Shown piece after piece: positions 17,398-25,440 of a DNA stretch of 64,000 bases; the first letter of the stretch is position 1, and each line of letters starts with the position of its first letter. The DNA lies in contig NZ_JALQDG010000031.1 of assembly GCF_023631325.1 (NCBI RefSeq), positions 186,001 through 250,000 of the forward strand. The letters are read 5' to 3'. The notes under the pieces are model-generated. The model was not told the DNA's origin and did no database searches. It was given only the letters and a program-made list of their open reading frames with translations. Source of the DNA: Caballeronia sp. INDeC2 (GTDB lineage: Bacteria; Pseudomonadota; Gammaproteobacteria; Burkholderiales; Burkholderiaceae). A program made the translations under genes and the position numbers.

Positions 17398-18444
17398 TCA
17401 CAGCGTGACAGGCTTCTCGCTGCGCGCGCTTTCGATGATCGCCGCGAGCGTCGCGGCATTGTCGAGGCTCACCTGCGCGTAGTATTCGATGGCGGCGGCG
17501 TCGCGCGTCGCGATCATGCGCGCAAAGCTTTCCGCCGCGAAGAAGAAGCCGCTGCCCACATCGGACGCAATCGGTTCGAACGGCACCGAATTCGGAATGC
17601 CGCGCCGCACGCGCATCTGGCTCGGCAGATAGCCGTATCGGTCGCCGGCCGTTTCCGAGCTCGTGTGATTGAGATACTCGGTGTCGATGGTGCCTTGCGA
17701 GCCGATGATCGTCGCGTACCGATGATTCGCCGCATCCATCGCGCACGAGACCTGCGCGCGGCGGCCATCGGCATAGACGAGCGTCGCCATGAGACTGATG
17801 TCGACCTTGCTGTCCGCCCATGTCGCGACGGCGTCGACGCGCTGCGGCGCGCTTCCCATCACGAGACGAACGAGGCTCAGCGGATAGCTGCCCGCGTCGA
17901 GCAGCGCGCCGCCGCCGAGCTCGGGCTTCATGCGGATGTTCGCGCCGGGATTGCCCACCGTGAAGCCGAAGCTCGCCTGAATGGCGCGCACCTCGCCGAT
18001 CGCGCCCTCGCCGATCAACGTCATCATCGCGGCGGTCTGCGGCTGAAAGTAATACGGGAACGATTCGAGCAGCATCACGCCGTTGCGATCGGCGGCCTCG
18101 AACATGCGCGCGGCTTCGTCGCGATCGAGCGCAAGCGGCTTTTCGCACAGGATGTGCTTGCCGTGATCCGCGGCCTTGATCGCCCATTCGGCATGCAGGC
18201 TGTTGGGCAATGGAATATAGACGGCGTCGATATCCGGACTCGCGAGCAGCGCGTCATAGGTGCCGAACCATGTGTCGATGCCGTTCGCTTGCGCGAATGC
18301 TTTCGCGTTCTCGTCGCTGCGGCTCGCGACGGCGACGACGCGCACGCTTTCGCTTGGCTTCACGTCACGCGCGAATTGCCTGGCGATGTTCGCGCCGCCG
18401 AGAATGCCGAGGCGCAGGACGGATGAATCTTGAGTGGAAGACAA
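17398..18444 (-). CDS. Gfo/Idh/MocA-family NAD(P)-dependent oxidoreductase
   Basis: A 348-residue protein with an N-terminal Rossmann fold (GILGGANIARQF at about 13-24) and the family's EKP motif (CEKPLALD, about residues 99-106) that carries the catalytic Lys. The C-terminal alpha/beta domain carries the substrate site (GGGALLDAGSYPLSL). Family members oxidise or reduce sugars, inositols or related compounds. No sugar genes are directly adjacent, so the substrate is open. Confidence 0.9.
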   Translation of the reverse strand: MSSTQDSSVLRLGILGGANIARQFARDVKPSESVRVVAVASRSDENAKAFAQANGIDTWFGTYDALLASPDIDAVYIPLPNSLHAEWAIKAADHGKHILCEKPLALDRDEAARMFEAADRNGVMLLESFPYYFQPQTAAMMTLIGEGAIGEVRAIQASFGFTVGNPGANIRMKPELGGGALLDAGSYPLSLVRLVMGSAPQRVDAVATWADSKVDISLMATLVYADGRRAQVSCAMDAANHRYATIIGSQGTIDTEYLNHTSSETAGDRYGYLPSQMRVRRGIPNSVPFEPIASDVGSGFFFAAESFARMIATRDAAAIEYYAQVSLDNAATLAAIIESARSEKPVTL

Positions 18445-18506
18445 GGCGGGCTCCTTGAGTTTGTACCAACTGGTTCATCCTCGAAGGTAACACATTCGTA
18501 CGCGAG

Positions 18507-18716
18507 TCAGGGCGCGCATCGGTCGGGGCGAACCTTCGTGCCGCGCCGTTCGGCGGGCACGTGGCAATTGTCGACGCGTTGCTCGTCGCTTGCCTTGTCG
18601 CCCAGGCGCTCTTTCAGCGTCTTCGGTTCGGAGGCCGCGGCGGGCGTGGTGGCATTGTCGGCAAACACGACGCCGGTCATCGCGAGAGATACGCATAGAA
18701 GGACGAGCTTCTTCAT
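18507..18716 (-). CDS. Small secreted protein of unknown function
   Basis: A 69-residue protein with a clear signal peptide (MKKLVLLCVSLAMTGVVFA, cleavage after VFA) and a mature part of about 50 charged residues with two Cys (DNCHVP and DRCAP), which could form a disulfide. Not recognised as a known family. It lies between the oxidoreductase and the sensor kinase gene, on the same strand as both. Confidence 0.6.
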   Translation of the reverse strand: MKKLVLLCVSLAMTGVVFADNATTPAAASEPKTLKERLGDKASDEQRVDNCHVPAERRGTKVRPDRCAP

Positions 18717-18796
18717 GATAGGCCCGGCATGAAGAGATGAAACGACAAGCATCGTCGCATCTGCAACCGATGACGCCCCGCTTCTTGCGCTTTCAT

Positions 18797-20176
18797 TCAC
18801 GCATGCATTGCGCTGACGATATCCTTCGCGTGCGCGGTCGATGCAACCGCCCGCAAGCCGCGCACCGTGACGACGAGTCCGCTCGCATCGGCGCGATTCG
18901 CGACTTCGAGCGTCGCGTGATGCCGTTGCGCGACGCGCAGCGCGATCGCGAGGCCGAGCCCGCTGCCATGCCCCGACGCGCCCACGCAGCGATAGAAGCG
19001 GTCGCATACGCGATCGATCTCGCTGTCCGGAATGCCCGGGCCGGAATCGAGCACGGTCAGCGCGATGCCTTCCTCTTCGCGCCGCAACGTCACGTCGACA
19101 CGGCCGCCGTGCGGCGTATGACGGATCGCGTTGTCGAGCAGGTTGTTCACGAGCGCGGCGAGCGCGTGCATGTCGCCCATGACGATGAACGCGTCATGTT
19201 CGTCTTGCGCATGTTCGAGTTCGAGGCCGAGGTCGATCGAGCGCGCTTCGGCCAGCAACGAAAAATCGCTCACGCGAATTTCACACAGCGCGCGCAGGCT
19301 CATGGGCGCGATGGCCGCCTCGCGCGCGGCGTCTTCGCGCGCCATGCTGAGCAGTTGCTGCGCGAGGTGGATCAGGCGATTCAGGCGGCCATCGATTTTC
19401 GCGAGCGTCGCGGCATCGACCTGTAGCGAACCGTCGCCTGTCGCGCCCTGGATTTGCAGCTTGAGCGCCGTGAGCGGCGTGCGCAACTCGTGCGCCGCAT
19501 CCGCGACGAACGTGCGCTGCGCCTGCGATGCATCGCCCAGACGCGCGAGCAAGTCGTTCAATGCGCTGACGAGGGGATGCAGTTCGTCGGGCATCGGCTT
19601 GTGGAATGCAATCGGTTCGAGCGACTCCGGCGAGCGCGCGGCGAGCGAATGCGACAGCCAGCGCACCGGCGAGAGCCCGCGCGCGACGACGAAGAGCACG
19701 ATCACGACGATCACCGGTATCAGCAAGGCGAGCGGCCAGATCGTGCGCAGCGCGAGCGAGATGGCGAGATCGTCGCGAATGTAATAGGGCTGGGCCACCT
19801 GCACGAAGCGGTCCGGCTGCGCGACGCCGAACGCGCGCCAGCGAAACCCTTCGCGTTCAGCCGATTCGAAGCCCACGCCGAAGCGCGGCAACGCGGGCTC
19901 GTGAGGCGAGTGATAGATGAGCCGCCCCGAGCGGTCCCATATATCGATGACGAGCCTGTCATCCGCAATGCCGTGCAGCTCGGGATCGCGTCCGTGCGCG
20001 ACGTCGTCGGCGTTGATGTTGTGCGGCAGCGAGAGCGCGACGGTGCGCAGCTCGTAATCGAACAGCTCGCCCGCCTCCAGCCGCGCGGCGTTGAATATAC
20101 CGACGCCCGCGATCAGACACGCGACGCCGAGACCGCATATGAGCCATCCGAGGAGCCATCGGCGGATCGATGTCAT
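18797..20176 (-). CDS. Sensor histidine kinase of a two-component system (QseC/PmrB-like)
   Basis: A 459-residue inner-membrane kinase: TM1 (about 7-29), a periplasmic sensor of about 110 residues, TM2 (about 145-167), HAMP linker, the phospho-acceptor box DAAHELRTPLTALKLQ with His229, and the ATPase domain (NNLLDNAIRHTP N-box, DSGPGIPD G1, GSGLGLAI G2). It autophosphorylates and passes the phosphate to the response regulator encoded just upstream, with which it overlaps by 4 bp. Presence of PmrA-type DNA boxes near the regulator suggests a PmrAB/QseBC-like envelope-sensing role. Confidence 0.92.
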   Translation of the reverse strand: MTSIRRWLLGWLICGLGVACLIAGVGIFNAARLEAGELFDYELRTVALSLPHNINADDVAHGRDPELHGIADDRLVIDIWDRSGRLIYHSPHEPALPRFGVGFESAEREGFRWRAFGVAQPDRFVQVAQPYYIRDDLAISLALRTIWPLALLIPVIVVIVLFVVARGLSPVRWLSHSLAARSPESLEPIAFHKPMPDELHPLVSALNDLLARLGDASQAQRTFVADAAHELRTPLTALKLQIQGATGDGSLQVDAATLAKIDGRLNRLIHLAQQLLSMAREDAAREAAIAPMSLRALCEIRVSDFSLLAEARSIDLGLELEHAQDEHDAFIVMGDMHALAALVNNLLDNAIRHTPHGGRVDVTLRREEEGIALTVLDSGPGIPDSEIDRVCDRFYRCVGASGHGSGLGLAIALRVAQRHHATLEVANRADASGLVVTVRGLRAVASTAHAKDIVSAMHA

Positions 20177-20835
20177 CCGATCCTCTTCAGGCGATAACCG
20201 ACGCCGCGCACTGTGACGATTTCCTCCGCGCCGATCTTGCGCCGCAAGCTGTGCACATGTACTTCGATCGCGTTGCTGCCGACTTCCTCGCCCCAGCCGT
20301 ACAGTTTTTCTTCGAGTTCCGAGCGGCGAAACACGCGCGATGGCTCCTCGATCAGCGCCTGCAGCAGCGCGAACTCGCGCGGCACGAGATTGAGCGCGAC
20401 GCCGCCTTTGCCTGCTTCGTGCGCGGCGGGATCGAGGGTCAGCAAGCCGTGCGAATACACGGGATGCTTGTGGCCCGTGCGGCGTCGCAGGAGCGCACGC
20501 ACGCGGGCGGCGAGCTCGTCGAGATCGAAGGGCTTCATCAGGTAGTCATCCGCGCCGGCATCGAGTCCGCGGATGCGGTCATCGACGGCATCGCGCGCGG
20601 TCAGGATCATCACGGGCGCATCGCCGCCGTTCTTGCGATAAGCGGCGAGCACGTCGAGACCGTCGCGCCTGGGCAGATTCAGGTCCAGCAGCACGAGGTC
20701 GTATACGCCGTTGCCGAGCGAAAGCTCCGCGGCCCGGCCGTCCTGTGCCCAGTCCACCGTGTAACTCGCGCGGCGCAACGCGGCGAGCACGGTCTCCGCG
20801 ATCATCTCGTCGTCCTCCACCAATAACAGGCGCAT
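20173..20835 (-). CDS. OmpR-family response regulator (PmrA/QseB-like)
   Basis: A 220-residue response regulator. The receiver domain has the acidic pair at residues 8-9 (EDDE), phospho-acceptor Asp51 in VLLDLNLP, conserved Thr and Lys (LTARD and MKPFD), followed by a C-terminal winged helix (LVPREFALLQALIEEP to TVRGVGYRLKR). It shares a message with the kinase gene (4-bp overlap). Its upstream region carries a perfect CTTAAG-N5-CTTAAG box at 20886-20902, which points to autoregulation in the style of PmrA. Confidence 0.94.
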   Translation of the reverse strand: MRLLLVEDDEMIAETVLAALRRASYTVDWAQDGRAAELSLGNGVYDLVLLDLNLPRRDGLDVLAAYRKNGGDAPVMILTARDAVDDRIRGLDAGADDYLMKPFDLDELAARVRALLRRRTGHKHPVYSHGLLTLDPAAHEAGKGGVALNLVPREFALLQALIEEPSRVFRRSELEEKLYGWGEEVGSNAIEVHVHSLRRKIGAEEIVTVRGVGYRLKRIG

Positions 20836-20885
20836 GCGCTTTCTCCGGGCTCGAACACGTCGCCAGCGATTCTCCAGCCCGCATG

Positions 20886-20902
20886 CTTAAGCGCCCCTTA
20901 AG
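20886..20902. promoter_or_regulatory. PmrA/QseB-type response-regulator box 1
   Basis: A perfect direct repeat CTTAAG-N5-CTTAAG, 51 bp upstream of the response regulator start. This spacing and sequence match the known PmrA (BasR) binding site pattern of two TTAA-centred half-sites 11 bp apart. Likely the autoregulation site of the two-component operon. Confidence 0.8.
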
Positions 20903-20955
20903 CTATGCGCGCTGCCGCACACGTGTGCCACCTTATCGGCGTTACGCGCGTGCTG

Positions 20956-20972
20956 CTTAAGCATTGCATAAG
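20956..20972. promoter_or_regulatory. PmrA/QseB-type response-regulator box 2
   Basis: CTTAAG-N5-CATAAG, one base off the perfect repeat, 63 bp before the divergent small gene at 21035. A CTATAC hexamer at 20986-20991 could act as its -10. Centre-to-centre distance to box 1 is 70 bp. Suggests that the divergent gene is a target of the same regulator. Confidence 0.7.
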
Positions 20973-21034
20973 CATCGTCCACGCACTATACCGTCGAGCG
21001 AGCCGATTCGCGGCCGTGCGGTCCGGAGATGCCG

Positions 21035-21424
21035 ATGCGATCGTCCACTCTCGTTTCCCTGCGTGCGAATGCGGTGCTGATCGCATGGTGCGTCGCCGCG
21101 TCGGATGCAGCGTGGCTCACGGTCTGCGGCTGCACGGGCCATGCGCATGCGCTCGAAAGCATCACGGTGCGCCTCGCGACGCTCGTGAGCGCGGCGGGCA
21201 TCGTGCTCGTCGTGCGGCGCATCGCGAAACTCGCATTCGATGCCGCGCGAATGAAGCATCGCATCGAATGGGCTGCGGACCGGATCGTGATCGATGGAAC
21301 CTGTCCGGGCGACTGGCTCGTGCAGCTTCATGCGGAACTTCATCCCGACGGCTCCCGGCCAAGCGCCGCGCAAGCCTGTCCGCGCGCGGCGGCGTCGCGC
21401 AAAGTGCCACGCGGTCGGGCGTGA
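21035..21424 (+). CDS. Hypothetical membrane protein, likely target of the divergent two-component system
   Basis: A 129-residue protein with two hydrophobic segments (about 10-25 and 43-62, TLVSAAGIVLVVRRIA) and a basic C-terminal tail. No family recognised. The start at 21035 is preferred over the ATG at 21029 because a CGGAG ribosome site lies 6 bp upstream of it. Support for being real comes from the ribosome site, a PmrA-like box and possible -10 upstream, and an intrinsic terminator 25 bp after its stop. Confidence 0.6.
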   Translation: MRSSTLVSLRANAVLIAWCVAASDAAWLTVCGCTGHAHALESITVRLATLVSAAGIVLVVRRIAKLAFDAARMKHRIEWAADRIVIDGTCPGDWLVQLHAELHPDGSRPSAAQACPRAAASRKVPRGRA

Positions 21425-21449
21425 CTCGGAACTCGCCCGATCTCCTTCA

Positions 21450-21474
21450 CCCGGCCTCTCCGCCGGGTTTTTTT
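21450..21474 (+). terminator. Intrinsic terminator after the hypothetical membrane protein gene
   Basis: Stem CCCGGC/GCCGGG with a 6-base CTCTCC-type loop followed by seven T. Classic rho-independent form on the plus strand. Confidence 0.88.
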
Positions 21475-21675
21475 CGTCCGCACCGGTTTCTTGGCGGGAC
21501 GTTTCAATGTTCGTTCGTCTGCCTAACCAAGCATTCTTAAAGGCCTTGGCGAAATATTTGCGCCCCATCGCGGCTTGAGGTGAGAGCTTTCGGGAGCACG
21601 ATTTTTCTTGCGAAAGTTGCACTACGCAACTAAATTGAACGGATGTGGTTGCGCTTCGCAACCGGTGGAGCCGTC

Positions 21676-22650
21676 ATGGATTTCATCGACACACCCGTTC
21701 AATCCCGCGACAAAACCATCCTCGAACTGCGTGAGTTCTCACGCAAGCTCGTGCGCGAACTGGGCTTCATGCGCAACACGCTCGCGGACAGCGGCCTCGC
21801 GCCGTCGGCGGTGCACGCGATCATCGAGATCGGCGCGACGCCCGGCATTCAGGCGCGCGACATCGCGCAGATTTTGCGGCTGGACAAGTCCAACGCGAGC
21901 CGGCAGATTGCGCGGCTCGAAGCGGCGGGACTGATTACGCGCCAGACATCGAGCGATGATGCGCGCTCGTCCGAGCTTTATCTCACGACGGCAGGTCAGA
22001 AGCTGCGCAGAAAGATCGACAAGTTCGCGACCGATCAGGTTTCCGATGCGCTGCGCCGCATGGTGCCCGAAGATCAGCAGACGCTCGTGCGCTCGCTCGC
22101 GCTCTACGCCGATGCCCTCGCGCACGGTCACGACCGCAAGACGCCGCACGCCGCGCAAACGCAAAACGCGCGCATCGTCGAGGGATATCGGCCGGGTTGC
22201 ATCGGCGATGTGGCGAGCCTGCACGCGCGCTTCTATGCGCATCATGCGGGCTTCGGCGTGTACTTCGAGCGCAAGGTCGCCACCGAACTGGCCGCGTTCG
22301 CCGAAGGCCTGCCCACGCCCGGCAAGGCGCTGTGGCTCGTCATGGAAGGCGAGCGCATGCTCGGCTCGCTTGCGATCGACGGCGATGCGGCGACGCGCGT
22401 TGCGCATCTGCGCTGGTTCATCATCGACGATGCATTGCGCGGCAGCGGCATGGGCAGGCAATTGATGGCGCGCGCAATGGACTTCGTCGACGCGCACTAC
22501 GACGAGACGTATCTCTGGACCTTCAAGAGTCTCGACGCCGCGCGGCACCTGTACGAATCGTTCGGCTTCACCTTGACCGATGAAGCCGAAGGCACGCAAT
22601 GGGGCACGTCCGTGAACGAACAGCGCTTCACGCGCCGCCCGGTTCGATGA
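21676..22650 (+). CDS. MarR-type HTH regulator fused to GNAT N-acetyltransferase
   Basis: A 324-residue two-domain protein. Residues 1-150 form a MarR winged helix (ARDIAQILRLDKSNASRQIARLEAAGLITRQ, then DDARSSELYLTTAG). Residues about 165-320 form a GNAT domain with the acetyl-CoA loop LRGSGMGRQLM and the terminal LYESFGFTLTDEAEGTQWG. Such fusions are known in several proteobacteria; one study line links similar proteins to amino-acid or toxin acetylation, but the substrate here is not known. A GGTGGAG ribosome site precedes the ATG at 21676. Its stop abuts the stop of the opposing gene. Confidence 0.9.
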   Translation: MDFIDTPVQSRDKTILELREFSRKLVRELGFMRNTLADSGLAPSAVHAIIEIGATPGIQARDIAQILRLDKSNASRQIARLEAAGLITRQTSSDDARSSELYLTTAGQKLRRKIDKFATDQVSDALRRMVPEDQQTLVRSLALYADALAHGHDRKTPHAAQTQNARIVEGYRPGCIGDVASLHARFYAHHAGFGVYFERKVATELAAFAEGLPTPGKALWLVMEGERMLGSLAIDGDAATRVAHLRWFIIDDALRGSGMGRQLMARAMDFVDAHYDETYLWTFKSLDAARHLYESFGFTLTDEAEGTQWGTSVNEQRFTRRPVR

Positions 22651-22651
22651 A

Positions 22652-23572
22652 TCATCGACGCACGACGCGCGACATCGGCCCGAGGCGTTGCGCGAAACGC
22701 CGCGCGCACTCGATGCCGAACGGCGTCGGCCGCGCGCCGCGATCGTGCACAACGTCGAAGCCCATGCGCCATGCCGCGACGCGCTTGCCGTAACAGGTGA
22801 GCGTTTCCAGGGACTGCATCACGAAGACGATTTCCGGCAGCGTGTTTGCATACAGCGATTCGGCGTCGTCCTCGCGCCCTTCGGCGAATGCCTGATGAAT
22901 CGCGACCTGACGATCGAACGCATCCGGCGCGACGATCAGCCCATCGCAGCCCGCGCGCAAATTGTCGACAAGTTCCTGACCGCCGCGTCCATTGAACACC
23001 GCGAGCGTCTGTTCGAGCGCGCGCAAGCGTTCGATGGTCGCACGGATCGTCACGGCCGGTCCTTCGCCCTTCAGCAAGCGAAAGTTGGGCCGCTCGGCCG
23101 CGAGCGCGGCAATCGACTCCGCGGACAGACCGACGCCGAGATATTCCGGCGCGTTCTGAATGCCCGCGTTCGCGCCGGTTCGTTCGAGCACCGACGCGAA
23201 GAACTCGTAGTAAAAGGCTTCGGGCTCGCCGCGCATCGACGGCGGCTGAAGGATGAGCCACGATGCCCCGCGTTCGAGCGCATAGTCGGCGAGTGCCACT
23301 TGGCGCTCGATGCTGTCGCCGGTGATCGTCACCGCGAGCGGCACGCGGCCCGCGATGTGCGCGGCGCAATCGTCGATCATCGTGCGCTTTTCTGCATCGG
23401 ACAGGCGATTCACTTCGGTCGCGAGACCGAGCGTGACGATGGCGGGCGCGCCCGCCTCGATGGTCGCGTCGATCTGCCTGCGCGTGGCGTCGCTGTCGAG
23501 CCGGTTGAGCGCGTCGAAGTAGGCATAGAGCACCGGCCACATGCCAGATGGCGGCGTTTGACGTTCCGACAT
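22652..23572 (-). CDS. DHDPS/NAL-family protein, probable 2-keto-3-deoxy sugar acid dehydratase or aldolase
   Basis: A 306-residue (beta/alpha)8 protein of the dihydrodipicolinate synthase family. The Schiff-base Lys sits in FRLLKGEGP at about two-thirds of the first half, and a Tyr is present in the AFYYEFF segment. In family members outside lysine synthesis these residues act on 2-keto-3-deoxy sugar acids. It starts 14 bp after the stop of an IlvD/Edd dehydratase gene on the same strand; that pairing is found in L-arabinonate-type catabolic cassettes, so action on the dehydratase product is the best inference. Start at MSERQTPP is chosen because the family begins shortly after. Confidence 0.8.
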   Translation of the reverse strand: MSERQTPPSGMWPVLYAYFDALNRLDSDATRRQIDATIEAGAPAIVTLGLATEVNRLSDAEKRTMIDDCAAHIAGRVPLAVTITGDSIERQVALADYALERGASWLILQPPSMRGEPEAFYYEFFASVLERTGANAGIQNAPEYLGVGLSAESIAALAAERPNFRLLKGEGPAVTIRATIERLRALEQTLAVFNGRGGQELVDNLRAGCDGLIVAPDAFDRQVAIHQAFAEGREDDAESLYANTLPEIVFVMQSLETLTCYGKRVAAWRMGFDVVHDRGARPTPFGIECARRFAQRLGPMSRVVRR

Positions 23573-23585
23573 CGACGCCTCCCGC

Positions 23586-25298
23586 TCAATGCGAATCGCG
23601 CGGCACGGGCGCGCCGCTCGAACCGACGAGGAAATCGAGGTCCGCGCCCTGATCCGCCTGCAAGACATGCTCCACGTACAAGCGGTAATAGCCGCGCTTT
23701 GGGAGCTCGGGCGCTTGCCATGCGGCGCGGCGCTTCGCGAGCGCTTCGTCGGAAACTTCGAGATGCAGACGGCGCGCCTCGACATCGAGCTCGATCATGT
23801 CGCCCGTTTGCACGAGCGCGAGCGGCCCGCCCGCCGCCGCTTCCGGCGACACGTGCAGCACGACCGCGCCGTATGCGGTGCCGCTCATGCGGCCATCGGA
23901 GATGCGGACCATGTCGGTGATGCCTTTTTGCAGCACCTTTTTCGGCAGCGGCATGTTGCCGACTTCCGCGAAACCCGGATAACCCTTCGGTCCCGCGCCC
24001 TTGAGCACCATGATGCAGTGCTCGTCGATATCGAGCGAATCGTCGTCGACTTTCGCGTGCAAGTCTTCGACGTTCTCGAATACGACCGCGCGCCCGCGAT
24101 GCTTCAACAGCGATTGCGTCGCCGCCGATGGCTTGATGACCGCGCCGTTCGGCGCGAGATTGCCCTTCAGCACCGCGATGCCAGCGTGCGGCTTGAACGG
24201 CTTTTCGAAGCGCGTGATGACCTTCTCGTCGTAGTTCGGCGCGTCGCTCACGTTGTCCCAGATCGTGCGGCCGTTCACGGTGAGCGCATCGCGATGCAGC
24301 AAGCCTTGCTCGCCGAGCTGACGCAGCACCGCGGGCAAGCCGCCCGCGTAATAGAAGTCTTCCATCAGGTACTCGCCCGATGGTTGCAGGTTCACGAGGC
24401 ACGGCACGTCGGACCCGAGTTCCCAGTCATCGAGCTTCAGTTCCACGCCGATGCGTTTCGCCAGCGCGATCAGATGCACGACCGCATTCGTCGATCCGCC
24501 GATGGCCGCGTTCGTGCGGATCGCATTCTCGAAGGCCTTGCGCGTGAGGATCTTGTCCATCGTGAGATCCTCCCTGACCATGTCGACGATGCGCCGTCCC
24601 GCCACGTGCGCGAGCACCTGACGGCGCGCATCGACGGCGGGAATCGCGGCATTGTGCGGCAGACCCATGCCGAGCGACTCGACCATCGACGCCATCGTGG
24701 AAGCGGTGCCCATCGTCATGCAATGGCCGCGCGAGCGGTTCATGCACGATTCCGCTTCGACGAACTCTTCCTGCGTCATCTTGCCCGCGCGCACTTCCTC
24801 CGACATCTGCCATACGCCCGTGCCCGAACCGATCGTGCCGCCGCGAAAGCGCCCGTTCAGCATCGGTCCACCCGATACGGCGAGCGCGGGCAGATTGCAC
24901 GACGCCGCGCCCATCAGCAAGGCGGGCGTCGTCTTGTCGCAGCCGACGAGAAGAATGACGCCATCGATAGGATTGCCGCGGATCGACTCTTCGACATCCA
25001 TCGACGCGAGATTGCGGAACAGCATCGCCGTGGGCCGCAAATTCGATTCGCCGAGCGACATCACCGGGAATTCGAGCGGCAGGCCGCCCGCCTCGCGCAC
25101 GCCGCGCTTCACGTATTCGGCAAGCTCGCGGAAATGCGCGTTGCAGGGCGTGAGTTCCGACCACGTATTGCAGATGCCGATGACCGGCCGGCCATCGAAC
25201 TGATCGTGAGGAATGCCCTGGTTTTTCATCCACGAGCGGTGAATGAAGGCGTCTTTATCGTTGCCGCCGAACCAGCTTTGCGAGCGTAGCTTGCGCAT
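23586..25298 (-). CDS. IlvD/Edd-family dehydratase, probable L-arabinonate (sugar acid) dehydratase
   Basis: A 570-residue Fe-S dehydratase. The family Cys ligands and surrounding segments are visible: GICNTWSELTPCNAHF, LLVGCDKTTPALLMGAASCNLP, and ESCMNRSRGHCMTMGTAST. The LRSQSWFGGNDKDAFIHRSWMKNQG start is typical of the L-arabinonate/D-xylonate dehydratase branch rather than dihydroxy-acid dehydratase. It would remove water from an aldonic acid to give the 2-keto-3-deoxy acid, which the downstream DHDPS-family protein would use. No sugar dehydrogenase or importer lies in the same operon. Confidence 0.88.
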   Translation of the reverse strand: MRKLRSQSWFGGNDKDAFIHRSWMKNQGIPHDQFDGRPVIGICNTWSELTPCNAHFRELAEYVKRGVREAGGLPLEFPVMSLGESNLRPTAMLFRNLASMDVEESIRGNPIDGVILLVGCDKTTPALLMGAASCNLPALAVSGGPMLNGRFRGGTIGSGTGVWQMSEEVRAGKMTQEEFVEAESCMNRSRGHCMTMGTASTMASMVESLGMGLPHNAAIPAVDARRQVLAHVAGRRIVDMVREDLTMDKILTRKAFENAIRTNAAIGGSTNAVVHLIALAKRIGVELKLDDWELGSDVPCLVNLQPSGEYLMEDFYYAGGLPAVLRQLGEQGLLHRDALTVNGRTIWDNVSDAPNYDEKVITRFEKPFKPHAGIAVLKGNLAPNGAVIKPSAATQSLLKHRGRAVVFENVEDLHAKVDDDSLDIDEHCIMVLKGAGPKGYPGFAEVGNMPLPKKVLQKGITDMVRISDGRMSGTAYGAVVLHVSPEAAAGGPLALVQTGDMIELDVEARRLHLEVSDEALAKRRAAWQAPELPKRGYYRLYVEHVLQADQGADLDFLVGSSGAPVPRDSH

Positions 25299-25345
25299 GG
25301 AAGTCCCCTTTTATCGCGCGTTCTTCATAGTGTGGGATCCAGTTG

Positions 25346-25370
25346 AAAAAGGCCGCGTGGGCGGCCTTTT
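25346..25370. terminator. Bidirectional terminator between MFS and sugar-acid dehydratase genes
   Basis: AAAAGGCCGC-GTGG-GCGGCCTTTT: a perfect 10-bp stem with a 4-base loop, with T-runs usable in both directions. It ends the minus-strand MFS transcript 70 bp after its stop, before the dehydratase start. Confidence 0.88.
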
Positions 25371-25440
25371 CGAAACCCGGATACGTCGAGTTATACACCT
25401 CGCTTCGCATCCGTCGCGCGTCAGTCGCAAGATTTGACCA

